Shown piece after piece: positions 8,504 through 17,140 of a DNA stretch of 64,000 nt; within the stretch, counting starts at the first letter, position 1; each line of letters begins with the position of its first letter. The notes under the pieces were generated by a model. That model saw only the letters and a program-made list of their open reading frames with translations, ran no database searches and was not told the origin of the DNA. Origin of the DNA: Niastella sp966212235. GTDB lineage: Bacteria > Bacteroidota > Bacteroidia > Chitinophagales > Chitinophagaceae. A program made the position numbers and the translations under genes. The stretch lies in the NCBI GenBank assembly GCA_966212235.1, contig CBIHPP010000020.1, positions 1-64,000 on the forward strand, in the 5' to 3' direction.

Positions 8504-8977
8504 CTACCATGTCTTTTTTACTACGCATGTTTTGGTCATGCTATCGTGCCAGGGCATATAACCAAATGCACTGAATGGTTCAAAGGGAATGAACCGGCAC
8601 AGAGTACGCATCAACGCATGTCTGGAAGTAAACGGAGTACCATTCTGTGTAACAGCAATCGTTCCGGTGAGCATTTTACCCAACGTTCTGCCATTGCTGG
8701 CGCCTTCAAAAACAGTATAATAAGTGAATGAGCAAACAAGCGAAATTAAAAATCCATTCAACACGGCTGTCATGTTTTCCTGAAACAATACATGGTCATT
8801 AAAGTTTTGGCCCAGGGTAATTAGGGCCAGGCCATACTTGATTGCATTCACAATGACCGCCAAAACAATTTGATCAATGAGGTAATTGGCGAACCGGATG
8901 CCCGGCGAAACCGGGTCAACATAGTTTATTTCTTCCTGAATTTCAGTTAATAAGTCTGCCTGATTTTGTTGTTCCAT
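8504..8977 (-). CDS. RDD family membrane protein
   Basis: A 157-residue integral membrane protein. The RDD signature is seen in PGIRFANYLIDQIVLAVIV (about residues 25-43) and in the second half GRTLGKMLTGTIAV with a conserved R-x-x-x-R-FIPFEPF segment. Three hydrophobic spans are visible, near 33-60, 78-96 and 125-140. RDD proteins include small ion antiporters, but most are uncharacterised and no substrate is implied here. The ATG sits 19 bases after a TATTTTTG element. It is convergent with the NADH dehydrogenase gene, with which it shares a terminator. Confidence 0.82.
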   Translation of the reverse strand: MEQQNQADLLTEIQEEINYVDPVSPGIRFANYLIDQIVLAVIVNAIKYGLALITLGQNFNDHVLFQENMTAVLNGFLISLVCSFTYYTVFEGASNGRTLGKMLTGTIAVTQNGTPFTSRHALMRTLCRFIPFEPFSAFGYMPWHDSMTKTCVVKKTW

Positions 8978-8996
8978 TGATATTGGGGTTGTGGCG

Positions 8997-9004
8997 CAAA
9001 AATA
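8997..9004 (-). promoter_or_regulatory. putative -7 element TATTTTTG of the RDD gene
   Basis: Minus-strand TATTTTTG fits the Bacteroidota -7 consensus TAnnTTTG and lies 19 bases before the start codon. No matching -33 TTG is seen. Confidence 0.4.
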
Positions 9005-9075
9005 ATACGAAAGAACGGCATACCGGAATTTTCACCTGCCGAACCGGTAAAAATAACAATGTATTTGTAAAAGAG

Positions 9076-9111
9076 AAAAGGGTGATCTGCCAGCTGGCGA
9101 ATCACCCTTTT
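9076..9111 (-). terminator. rho-independent terminator of the S46 peptidase gene
   Basis: A perfect 11-bp stem (AAAAGGGTGAT at 9076-9086, ATCACCCTTTT at 9101-9111) is followed on the minus strand by a T-rich tail. It lies 20 bases beyond the peptidase stop. Confidence 0.85.
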
Positions 9112-9130
9112 CAGCTTTATTATAGCTTGA

Positions 9131-11296
9131 TTATTGTTTAACCAGCTTCAACTCATTAATAAGGTTGGTAGCGCCGCCCAGTTTGTCAATGCACCACAAC
9201 ACATAACGAACGTCAACGCAAATGGTACGATTATACACGGGGTCGAATGCAATTTTATGGCTCAATGCTTCATAATTGCCATCGAATGCCAATCCGATCA
9301 AATTACCACTGCCATCGATGACAGGCGAACCTGAATTACCACCGGTAATATCGTTGGTGGTAATAAACCCGACAACCAGATCGTTGCGTTGTTTATCGAT
9401 GTATTGCCCGAAATCTTTTTTCCTGGCTACTTCCAGTAATTTCTCCGGCAGATCAAATTCGTAATCACCGGGTTTGTATTTTTCCAAAATGCCCTTCATG
9501 GTGGTCACGTAATCGTATTTAACAGCATCGCGAGGGGCATAGCTTTTTACATTCCCAAAACTTACCCGCATGGTGAAGGTAGCATCGGGATACATTTTCT
9601 TCGCTTTTACCGTATCCTTTTGCATGATGCCTTTCAGGTACAACCGGCCAAATTCATTGTTCTTCAGCGTGAATTGTTGATAATTCTGCAGAAACTTACC
9701 CTGCCAGTTCTTTAAAAAGGCACTGGCTACTGCATATGCCACATCGGCTTGCAATACGGTAGCATCTGGATTATTACTGAAAGCATCCCATTTGGCATTA
9801 TCCAGTATCATGGTGTTGGCAAAAATACTGGCTGCATATTTTTTATAAGTGGCTTCGTCTTTCAGATCGCCATAATTAGCTTTTATGCCATCATAAAAAC
9901 CAATCGGGTGCTGGGCTTTATCAACGTCATTATAATACATCATTAACACAGCCGCCACAATATTCTGGTCAGAGATCTTGTTCTCCCCTTTCAGCATTTC
10001 AGTTCTTGCTTCTTTCGCAGCGTCAAGGGCTTTCTTGATATCTGCCGTACTGCCTTTTTTCACAATGGCATTTTCAACCTGCTGCAATGAAGCCGCAAAG
10101 GCTAACAACGGTGATCCGAATATGCCTTCGTTTATATACATGCGATGCTTTGAAAAAGGACGCCACTGGTCGTAGGCAGTTCCCCAGTCTTTGAAAATGT
10201 TTTCAAATTCTGGTTTGCCATTGGCCCATGCCTGGAATTTTTCTTCAGCTGCTTTTTTCTGATCGTATACATTGTATTTGATCAGTTGTTTGCTTTCGCC
10301 ATCAAAGAACTTCCAGTAATTGGCAATGGAAGCATAATCGCTGGCCAGTTGCAGTTTAACAGCCGGATCATTTTTCATCTGCTCAAACATAAACTTCAAC
10401 CGCATATCACGCAACTTCACCAGTGTGGGATTGTCGATATCAATTTTTTGTTTGATGCCATACGAAGTTTCGTAGCGGTTGGTGCCGCCCGGATAACCAT
10501 ATATCATGGCATAATCGCCATCTTTAATGCCTTTGATAGAAACCGGCAGAAAATGTTTTGGTTTTAAAGGAACGTTCTCGGGTGAATAAGCGGTTGGTTT
10601 TGCATCCTTGCTCATATAAACACGGAATACAGAAAAGTCGCCGGTATGACGGGGCCACTCCCAGTTATCTGTATCTCCGCCATATTTGCCTATGCTTTCA
10701 GAGGGAACACCAGCCAGCCGTATATCTGAATACCGGCGGTAAACAAACACCAGGTATTGATTGCCTTTGAACAGGGAGCTTACACGCGCAATGGTGCTGG
10801 TGCTTTCATCGGAGAACCGCTTGTTGATGGCAGTTGTAGCGGCAGTAACTTTAGCTACGCGTTCCAATCCGGTTAAGCCTTTTGCGGAATCAAGCACTTC
10901 GGCTGTTACATCTTCTATCTTGGTTAGAAATTCTGCATATAAGCCGGGTGAAGGAATTTCTTCCCCTTTGCTTTTTGCCCAGAAACCGTTTTTGAGGTAG
11001 TTGTTGGTTACCGAGCTGGCAGTAGCCACCGCATCGTAACCACAATGGTGATTGGTAAAAATAAGTCCCTCGTTACTTACAATTTCACCGGTGCAGAACC
11101 CACCGAAAATGATAATAGCATCTTTGATAGAGGCTTTGTTCATACTGTACAACTGATCCTTGGTAAGCTTTAGACCGCGCTTTACCATATCGTTGTACAC
11201 CTGTTGGCCAAGCAATAGCGGCAGCCACATGCCTTCATCGGCGAAGCTGCGCACCATAGTAACGGCTAACATAACCGTTAAAAGAAATTTCTTCAT
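9131..11296 (-). CDS. S46 family dipeptidyl-peptidase, DPP7-type
   Basis: A 721-residue periplasmic exopeptidase of family S46, which removes dipeptides from the N-terminus of oligopeptides in Bacteroidota and Xanthomonadales. A signal peptide is clear (MKKFLLTVMLAVTMVRSFA). The catalytic His lies in TNHHCGYDAV (about residue 84) and the Ser in GGNSGSPVID near the C-terminus. The S1-pocket segment reads GLAFDGNYEAL; the glycine after FD is the DPP7-type residue (hydrophobic P1), whereas DPP11 has arginine there for Asp/Glu. ATG 11296 gives the normal signal peptide; the longer in-frame reading adds eight unlikely residues. A likely -7 element is at 11318, and a strong terminator follows the gene. 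It stands alone. Confidence 0.94.
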   Translation of the reverse strand: MKKFLLTVMLAVTMVRSFADEGMWLPLLLGQQVYNDMVKRGLKLTKDQLYSMNKASIKDAIIIFGGFCTGEIVSNEGLIFTNHHCGYDAVATASSVTNNYLKNGFWAKSKGEEIPSPGLYAEFLTKIEDVTAEVLDSAKGLTGLERVAKVTAATTAINKRFSDESTSTIARVSSLFKGNQYLVFVYRRYSDIRLAGVPSESIGKYGGDTDNWEWPRHTGDFSVFRVYMSKDAKPTAYSPENVPLKPKHFLPVSIKGIKDGDYAMIYGYPGGTNRYETSYGIKQKIDIDNPTLVKLRDMRLKFMFEQMKNDPAVKLQLASDYASIANYWKFFDGESKQLIKYNVYDQKKAAEEKFQAWANGKPEFENIFKDWGTAYDQWRPFSKHRMYINEGIFGSPLLAFAASLQQVENAIVKKGSTADIKKALDAAKEARTEMLKGENKISDQNIVAAVLMMYYNDVDKAQHPIGFYDGIKANYGDLKDEATYKKYAASIFANTMILDNAKWDAFSNNPDATVLQADVAYAVASAFLKNWQGKFLQNYQQFTLKNNEFGRLYLKGIMQKDTVKAKKMYPDATFTMRVSFGNVKSYAPRDAVKYDYVTTMKGILEKYKPGDYEFDLPEKLLEVARKKDFGQYIDKQRNDLVVGFITTNDITGGNSGSPVIDGSGNLIGLAFDGNYEALSHKIAFDPVYNRTICVDVRYVLWCIDKLGGATNLINELKLVKQ

Positions 11297-11317
11297 ATAT
11301 GATAGCTTTTGTGGGGA

Positions 11318-11325
11318 CAAACCTA
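11318..11325 (-). promoter_or_regulatory. putative -7 element TAGGTTTG of the S46 peptidase gene
   Basis: Minus-strand TAGGTTTG matches TAnnTTTG and sits 21 bases upstream of ATG 11296, which also argues against a start further upstream. No well-spaced -33 element is visible. Confidence 0.4.
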
Positions 11326-11394
11326 TTGAAAAAATTTCTTAATTGGCCATGGGCAATGGTTTCATGATTGAAATGTTTGATCGCCCCTATTCCT

Positions 11395-13668
11395 TTATCG
11401 TTTCAGTTCCTGCAAAACCCGGCTCATGTATGCCCGTACATCCGGTGAATATAACCGCTGGTCCATGCTATCGAGGGTTCGGCCCGAAATAACCCAGTTC
11501 ATGGAATATTTCAGGGGTTCCCGGGGCCGGTACAGGTTAATGGGTTTGTAATGCAGCTCATTACCATACAGGTTACGCAGGTAATTTTTCAGGCGGCTAT
11601 CGTTAATACTTGTTTGCACCCCGTAAGAGCCCATTAATGTTTTCAGGGGGGCTGCCAGGTCATTCACAAAAGGGTTTACCTTTTTTAATAATATATCACC
11701 TTCGGGCCCGTTGCTGATGTGCATTACATAGAAAGTAATTTTCTGACAATTGTTTCGCAGAATAGTATCTGTGTTCGATTTACAAATTGAGTCGCGCAGG
11801 GAATTCAACTTAATGATCATTTCATGAACGACGCCGGCGCCGGAATTATCAACATAACCGCCGTCAACAAAATAGAATGGATATTCCTTCGGTCCATCTT
11901 TGTAAAATTTTAACCCGTCTATGCGCCCAGCCGGGCTCAGGTATGGAAAGCTGGCGCCTAAAACCACCGCCGTACTCAATTTCATATCCCGGTTATTATT
12001 CAACCGGGCGAGCACATCGACGCGGTTATTGAATGTAATCGGATCTATCGCTATTGTACTGATCACCGAGGGGGCTCCATCCTGCATACGGGTAGTATTC
12101 ACACAAAGGATTGGCAAGCTTGTATTCACCCGGTTCTTATACACCGCCAGTTCTGAAAAGGGGACCTGCAACTGGTTCTTCAACAACACACTATCTTTTG
12201 GCGCCTGTTCCAATGCATCCGTCAACGCCTGGGCCCTGTCGCCCTGTGTATTAAATGGGAACATGGTTACAAAAAAGTCGTGGCCTAACATACGGCTGAG
12301 TGTATACGTAAGGAAGTCGCTGCGCAGGTATTCTTTGCCCGCCTGGAAGAACAATTGCTTATTGGGTAAGTTCTTATCGGGCTGGTCAGCCGCATTTTTC
12401 AATAAAGTAAAGAAGGCGGCATTGCCTACACTACCGCCCGATGCGCCGGATAAACAAAACAAATGTTTTGAAAACCCATGTTGCGATGTATCTTCCAGCT
12501 TTCCCAATACGGAGGCCACCCAGTAACCCGAACGCGAAGCGCCGCCATCAGATAACACAAAATAAACCGGGAATTCTTTCGATTTATTAATCAGTGTATC
12601 CCTGTCTTTTACCCACTGAATAAAATAATCTCTAACGCTGGCTTTGTTGGCAAAGCTTTCTTTTATGGTTGGTTTTTTTTCAACCAATGCCACCTGGTGC
12701 CGTTCTGTCCATTGACCAAAAACGAAAACAAGGATCACAAAAATAAGGTGGATGTTTATGCCTATGCGAACAGATAAAAACGTGAGGATAAAACCAAACC
12801 CCATAAATACCGAAAAGGCCAGTAAAACAAATGGGAATGTACCCATGCTTACCGCAAACCCTACATCGACTGTACAAACCAGGTAAACAGACAGTGCGAC
12901 CAGGCTGATCAACAGGAAATTAAAATGGAACCGTACTTCCTCCGGCGGAATGCCCAGGATCTTTGCCAACCGGTTTGCTTTTTCAGTTGCGGGTGTCACA
13001 TTTGTCAGCTCTTTTTTACTTTTTTGTAAGGCTTCCCGCCGGGTAACAACCAGAATTATAAAACAAGCCTGTAACAACAACAGCATTACCACAACCAGCC
13101 AGGAGTACCGGCCTATGTTGAGCGTAATTAATGTAGAGCCGGTGAGCATGATCAGCAGCGTTACCAAAAACAACCGGTTAACCCGGATTACTTTAAAGCG
13201 GCGCTCAAAAAATTTATTCATCCAAAAGTAATAGGGGATGGAAGCCGCCAGCAGCATAAAATATATTTTACTGTCATCTTCAATAGCACTGCCAAACAAT
13301 GGTGTTTGTACAAAAGCCAGTATAATGATCGTAAATAAGGTAAAGCCGATAAAACGGGGCATATGTTTATAATAGCCTTCCTGCAAATAATCCGGTGCGG
13401 TATATACGCTTTGTTTTTTGGCGTTGGCTACCGTACGCGCAGCATACCAGCTAACCAGCACCAGAAATGCAAGCAATGATTGGAACAGCAGGAAAAAGCC
13501 CCGGTGCTCAGTAGCAAGTACCATCAGGTCTTTCCCCTGAGCAAGGTTCCAGAAGCAGGCCAGGGTAAGTACGAGGAAAAGAATACCCGGGAAGAATACC
13601 CATAAAGCACGAAAAACATTGCGCAACAGAATTGTCAGGCGCTTTAATATACTGGTTATAGCCCACAT
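11395..13668 (-). CDS. polytopic membrane protein with C-terminal patatin domain
   Basis: A 757-residue protein. The N-terminal half (about 1-330) has some nine or ten hydrophobic spans. From about residue 345 it continues as a patatin-like hydrolase: FVLSDGGASRSGYW replaces the usual glycine-rich loop, the nucleophile elbow is LSGASGGSVGN (GxSxG), and the aspartate is in FVDGGYVDNSGAGV. This suggests a membrane-embedded acyl hydrolase acting on lipids from the cytosolic face (inference). The fusion is rarer than soluble patatins. ATG 13668 has no competitor. The neighbours are unrelated, with the peptidase downstream and Obg upstream, and no promoter was recognised. Confidence 0.82.
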   Translation of the reverse strand: MWAITSILKRLTILLRNVFRALWVFFPGILFLVLTLACFWNLAQGKDLMVLATEHRGFFLLFQSLLAFLVLVSWYAARTVANAKKQSVYTAPDYLQEGYYKHMPRFIGFTLFTIIILAFVQTPLFGSAIEDDSKIYFMLLAASIPYYFWMNKFFERRFKVIRVNRLFLVTLLIMLTGSTLITLNIGRYSWLVVVMLLLLQACFIILVVTRREALQKSKKELTNVTPATEKANRLAKILGIPPEEVRFHFNFLLISLVALSVYLVCTVDVGFAVSMGTFPFVLLAFSVFMGFGFILTFLSVRIGINIHLIFVILVFVFGQWTERHQVALVEKKPTIKESFANKASVRDYFIQWVKDRDTLINKSKEFPVYFVLSDGGASRSGYWVASVLGKLEDTSQHGFSKHLFCLSGASGGSVGNAAFFTLLKNAADQPDKNLPNKQLFFQAGKEYLRSDFLTYTLSRMLGHDFFVTMFPFNTQGDRAQALTDALEQAPKDSVLLKNQLQVPFSELAVYKNRVNTSLPILCVNTTRMQDGAPSVISTIAIDPITFNNRVDVLARLNNNRDMKLSTAVVLGASFPYLSPAGRIDGLKFYKDGPKEYPFYFVDGGYVDNSGAGVVHEMIIKLNSLRDSICKSNTDTILRNNCQKITFYVMHISNGPEGDILLKKVNPFVNDLAAPLKTLMGSYGVQTSINDSRLKNYLRNLYGNELHYKPINLYRPREPLKYSMNWVISGRTLDSMDQRLYSPDVRAYMSRVLQELKR

Positions 13669-13816
13669 AGGTAACAGTTTTAGGGGTACCTAAGGTAGCT
13701 ATATCGGTGACAATTTCAATACCCTAAAAGTTGTATGAAATGTGTTTTTTGTCACATCCTGTTTGCAATGAAATTGTATTGCGTTTACCAACAATATTAT
13801 ATCAGCAGTGGCGGCA

Positions 13817-14830
13817 CTAACTATTCACCACTTCCTGTCCTTCGTTTAATGTATTCCATAACAGGTCCTTCAATTCGTTGAGACCTTGCTGGGTAAAGGA
13901 AGAAATAAAAATATGCGGAACATTTGCTGGTAATTCCTTTTGAATAGCTGTTTTCAATTCATCATCCAGCATTTCACTTTTACTGATAGCTATGAGAAAT
14001 TGTTTATGCAGCAACTCAGGATTATATTGTTCCAGCTCATTGTGCAGAATATCGAATTCTTTTTTATGATCGTTGCTATCGGCCGGTATTACAAATAACA
14101 ATATGGAATTGCGTTCAATATGGCGCAGGAACCGATGCCCCAATCCTCTGCCTTCAGCGGCGCCTTCAATAATACCAGGCAGATCGGCTACGCAAAAGCT
14201 TTTGCGATCGCGATAAGCCACGATGCCTAAATTCGGATTAATGGTGGTAAATGCGTAATCGGCGATCTTGGGCTTGGCAGCAGTGATCACCGAAAGCAGG
14301 GTCGATTTGCCGGCATTGGGGAAACCAACAAGTCCTACATCTGCAAGTACCTTCAGTTCCAGTACTTTCCAGCCTTCCAGACCCGGTTCTCCGGGTTGGG
14401 CGTGTTCGGGCGCCTGGTTGGTAGGAGTGGCAAATTCGGCATTGCCCAGGCCGCCCCGGCCACCTTTTATCCACACTATTTCCTGCCCGTGTTCCAGTAT
14501 TTCAACCTCATTTTGTTCGGTTTCTGCATCTCGGGCGATGGTGCCTAATGGCACATCAATGATAATATCCTTGCCATCGCGGCCGGTCATATTGTTTTTA
14601 TTTCCACCCTGACCGTCCTCGGCCAGCACATTTTTATAATAGCGAAGGTGAAGTAACGTCCACATGTTTTTATTTCCACGCAGGATAATATGGCCGCCAC
14701 GGCCGCCATTTCCACCATCCGGACCGGCCATGGGATTGAATTTGGTACGCATAAAGTGCTTGCTACCTGCACCGCCATGCCCGCTGCGGCAAAATATCCT
14801 GATCTGATCTACAAAGTTTGACTTTTCCAC
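13817..14830 (-). CDS. obg: GTPase Obg
   Basis: A 337-residue essential GTPase that binds the large ribosomal subunit and couples ribosome assembly to stress and cell-cycle signals. The glycine-rich Obg fold covers about 1-158 (RSGHGGAGSKHF, GPDGGNGGRGG, GGRGGLGNAEF). The G domain begins at about 162: G1 GFPNAGKST at 169-177, G3 DLPGIIEGA, and a G4 reading SKSE in place of NKxD. The start is GTG, supported because MEKSNFVDQIRIFCRSG is the family's usual N-terminus. The short C-terminal extension of some Obg proteins is absent. It may be co-transcribed with the upstream PaaY-like gene (60-bp gap). Confidence 0.95.
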   Translation of the reverse strand: MEKSNFVDQIRIFCRSGHGGAGSKHFMRTKFNPMAGPDGGNGGRGGHIILRGNKNMWTLLHLRYYKNVLAEDGQGGNKNNMTGRDGKDIIIDVPLGTIARDAETEQNEVEILEHGQEIVWIKGGRGGLGNAEFATPTNQAPEHAQPGEPGLEGWKVLELKVLADVGLVGFPNAGKSTLLSVITAAKPKIADYAFTTINPNLGIVAYRDRKSFCVADLPGIIEGAAEGRGLGHRFLRHIERNSILLFVIPADSNDHKKEFDILHNELEQYNPELLHKQFLIAISKSEMLDDELKTAIQKELPANVPHIFISSFTQQGLNELKDLLWNTLNEGQEVVNS

Positions 14831-14864
14831 TACTTGATAATTGTGCGCAAAGATAAGGTGTTCA

Positions 14865-14895
14865 GTTGACGAGTTGACTGGGTTGACAAGTTAAC
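14865..14895 (+). repeat. GTTGAC near-tandem repeat at the PaaY-like stop codon
   Basis: GTTGAC occurs at 14865, 14873 and 14882, and GTTAAC at 14890, in an 8-9-nt register. The last copy overlaps the minus-strand stop codon at 14891-14893. It is the same word family as 8369-8503 and 62103-62135. Confidence 0.65.
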
Positions 14896-15487
14896 TCCCC
14901 TTAATCTCATTCCAGGTCTTATACAGCATATTCTGCTCCGGCCGGTCGGCAGGCAACTCTCGCAATGGCTCACAGGGGCTCCAATGTTCAACCATTTCGC
15001 CGGGCAGCGCCTGGTACAAACGGGTGCCATTCGTCTTCCATTGTATCATATCGTCCGATACCTCTTTTATGATCTTTGCCGGGTTACCAACCAATAAACT
15101 GCGCGCAGGGATCTTTTCATCAGCCTTTATAAAACTGAGCGCACCCACAATACATTCATCCCCCAGCTGCACATTATCCATGATCACACTGTTCATACCT
15201 ATCAGGCAATTTTTGCCAATGGTTGCACCATGAATTACCGCACCATGCCCAATATGCGCACTTTCTTTCAGCAGCACCGTAACACCCGGGAACATATGTA
15301 TGGTGCAGTTCTCCTGAACATTACATCCATCTTCAATGACAATGCCACCCCAATCGCCCCGGATAGCTGCTCCTGGCCCCACATATACATTTTTGCCAAT
15401 AATTACATTCCCGGTAACAGCAGCCTGCGGATGAATAAAGGAAGACGGATGTATAACAGGTATAAAGCCTTTGAATGAATAGATCAT
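14891..15487 (-). CDS. gamma carbonic anhydrase / PaaY-type left-handed beta-helix protein
   Basis: A 198-residue protein of bacterial hexapeptide repeats (VIIGKNVYVGPGAAIRGDWGGIVIEDGCNVQENCTI is the start of the helix, about residues 29-63). Histidines of the gamma-class metal site appear in IHMFPG, HIGHGAVIHG. The length and a C-terminal helix fit PaaY, a thioesterase that relieves dead-end CoA esters in phenylacetate degradation; the paa operon starts about 1.2 kb to the right. ATG 15487 is chosen because a TATCTTTG -7 element lies 18 bases before it and PaaY proteins start MIYSFKG-like. The identity as PaaY rather than a generic gamma-CA is inference from length and context. Confidence 0.8.
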   Translation of the reverse strand: MIYSFKGFIPVIHPSSFIHPQAAVTGNVIIGKNVYVGPGAAIRGDWGGIVIEDGCNVQENCTIHMFPGVTVLLKESAHIGHGAVIHGATIGKNCLIGMNSVIMDNVQLGDECIVGALSFIKADEKIPARSLLVGNPAKIIKEVSDDMIQWKTNGTRLYQALPGEMVEHWSPCEPLRELPADRPEQNMLYKTWNEIKGS

Positions 15488-15505
15488 ACGCCTGGTATCT
15501 TTTAT

Positions 15506-15513
15506 CAAAGATA
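15506..15513 (-). promoter_or_regulatory. putative -7 element TATCTTTG of the PaaY-like gene
   Basis: This minus-strand TAnnTTTG match is identical to the one before paaA and lies 18 bases upstream of ATG 15487. No -33 element is seen at proper spacing. Confidence 0.4.
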
Positions 15514-15651
15514 GTTTGGTTGCCAGTAATTGTAGCGCCATGTTTGCCCTACCGGAAAACATGCAATTTTCTTCAAATACCAATACACTAATTGTTTGAA
15601 TTTCGTAATTAATGGTTTGAAATGGTCAATCACCAGGTTATTCGTTTGGGT

Positions 15652-15659
15652 TAATTTTG
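15652..15659 (+). promoter_or_regulatory. putative -7 element TAATTTTG of the aldo/keto reductase gene
   Basis: It matches TAnnTTTG and ends 18 bases before ATG 15678, the spacing also seen at several other starts in this window. It makes the in-frame TTG at 15657 unlikely as the start. Confidence 0.4.
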
Positions 15660-15677
15660 TTTCTTAAACATAATTTT

Positions 15678-16685
15678 ATGAAATACAGAAATCTTGGCAA
15701 TACGGGTGTTCAGCTATCCGCTATCGGGCTGGGTTGTATGGGAATGAGCTTTGCCTATGGACCACGCAATGATGAAGAATCGATAGCTACGCTGAACAGA
15801 GCATTGGACCTGGGTATAAACTTCTGGGATACGGCAGATATGTATGGCTATGGCCACAACGAAGAACTGATCTCAAAGGTGCTGGTGCCTAACAGGAGCA
15901 AAGTGTTTATCGCTACTAAATTTGGCTTTAGACAAACGGAAGGATCAACTTCTAATTTTGCCGGTACGTCCGCTACCTACTTCGACGGTTCCCCGGCTTA
16001 CCTGAAAACGGCCGTTGAAAAAAGCTTACAACGTTTGGGGATCGACACCATCGATCTATATTATGCGCATCGCATTGACCCCAACGTACCCGTGGAAGAT
16101 ATGGTAGGGGCTATGGCCGACCTGGTTGCAGCAGGCAAAGTGCGCTACCTTGGCTTATCAGAAGCTTCTGCTCAAACCATTCGCAAAGCGCATGCAGTAC
16201 ACCCCATCACTGCATTGCAAAGTGAATATTCATTATTAACGCGGGACGTTGAAGGCGGCATTCTGGATACTATTCGTGAACTGGGCATTACGTTTGTGCC
16301 TTACAGTCCGTTGGCCAGAGGTTTGGTTACCGCTACTGTACCAGATAAGGATAGTTTGCCCAGCGACGATTATCGCAGAACGTTGCCTCGCTTTGATGCC
16401 GAACATTGGGAAAACAACCAGCAACTGGTCAGTGAATTTGCTGAACTGGCTGCTCAAAAAGGTTGTACACCGGCTCAACTGGCTTTGGCCTGGGTACTGG
16501 CACAGGGCGATGATATCGTTCCTATCCCCGGCACGAAAAAAAGAAAATACCTGGAAGAAAACGCTGCTGCTGTAGATATTAACTTAAGTAAGGAGGAATT
16601 GAAAAACATTGAAAAACTGATCAGCAAGTATCCGAATATCGGAAACCGGTATAGTGAAGGAGCATTAAAACTGGTAAATCATTAA
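15678..16685 (+). CDS. aldo/keto reductase
   Basis: A 335-residue NADPH-dependent oxidoreductase of the AKR superfamily with a TIM-barrel fold. It starts MKYRNLGNTGVQLSAIGLGCMGMSF, the form of the YakC/AKR13-like group. The catalytic tetrad is visible: Asp in FWDTADMYG, Tyr in the same motif, Lys in FIATKFG and His in YYAHRID. The phosphate-binding C-terminal segment IPGTKKRKYLEENA is present. The substrate is unknown; these enzymes reduce varied aldehydes. It converges with the paa operon and shares the terminator at 16691-16732. A metabolic link to phenylacetate is not supported beyond position. Confidence 0.92.
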   Translation: MKYRNLGNTGVQLSAIGLGCMGMSFAYGPRNDEESIATLNRALDLGINFWDTADMYGYGHNEELISKVLVPNRSKVFIATKFGFRQTEGSTSNFAGTSATYFDGSPAYLKTAVEKSLQRLGIDTIDLYYAHRIDPNVPVEDMVGAMADLVAAGKVRYLGLSEASAQTIRKAHAVHPITALQSEYSLLTRDVEGGILDTIRELGITFVPYSPLARGLVTATVPDKDSLPSDDYRRTLPRFDAEHWENNQQLVSEFAELAAQKGCTPAQLALAWVLAQGDDIVPIPGTKKRKYLEENAAAVDINLSKEELKNIEKLISKYPNIGNRYSEGALKLVNH

Positions 16686-16690
16686 TAAGT

Positions 16691-16732
16691 GAAAAACCGA
16701 ATGGAACCTCAAACGTCCCATTCGGTTTCTTT
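16691..16732. terminator. bidirectional terminator between AKR and paaI
   Basis: A perfect 11-bp stem, AAACCGAATGG with CCATTCGGTTT, has A-rich and T-rich flanks on its two sides. It overlaps the last codons of paaI (stop at 16709) and ends both converging transcripts. Confidence 0.85.
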
Positions 16733-17131
16733 TCTGAATACAGTGCCTTTGAAAAGCGCGGCCAGTTCACCAGTTTCTTTTTCAATGCGCACATCATATA
16801 TAGCGATCTTATTAGTGCGGCTTTTTTCTTCTGCCGTAGCAACTATAACATCACCTGCCTTAAGTGGTTTTATATGAGAAATAGATGTTTCTACCGAAAC
16901 AGCCTGCCGGCCATGACTGTTCGATGCAAACGCCAGCGCGCTATCGGCCAGGGAATAACTGATACCGCCATGGGCAATTTCAAATCCATTGCACATTTCG
17001 GCACGAATGGTCATCTTTAACTTACAGAAACCATCTTTTTCTTCCAGCCTTTCAATGCCCAGCCATTGGCTGAAATAGTCTTTATGCATCATGGCATCAA
17101 TAATGGCTGTAGCTTTTGAATTGGCTGACAT
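16709..17131 (-). CDS. paaI: phenylacetate-pathway thioesterase PaaI
   Basis: A 140-residue hotdog-fold thioesterase (PaaI/4HBT family) that hydrolyses (hydroxy)phenylacetyl-CoA esters, probably as a housekeeping step that frees CoA from stalled intermediates. The signature GFEIAHGGISYSLADSALAFASNSHG is at about residues 48-73, containing the HGG motif and the catalytic Asp. It is the last gene of the paa operon, 9 bases after paaG. The stop lies inside the shared terminator hairpin. ATG 17131 is unambiguous. Confidence 0.9.
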   Translation of the reverse strand: MSANSKATAIIDAMMHKDYFSQWLGIERLEEKDGFCKLKMTIRAEMCNGFEIAHGGISYSLADSALAFASNSHGRQAVSVETSISHIKPLKAGDVIVATAEEKSRTNKIAIYDVRIEKETGELAALFKGTVFRKETEWDV

Positions 17132-17140
17132 AATTATAAT

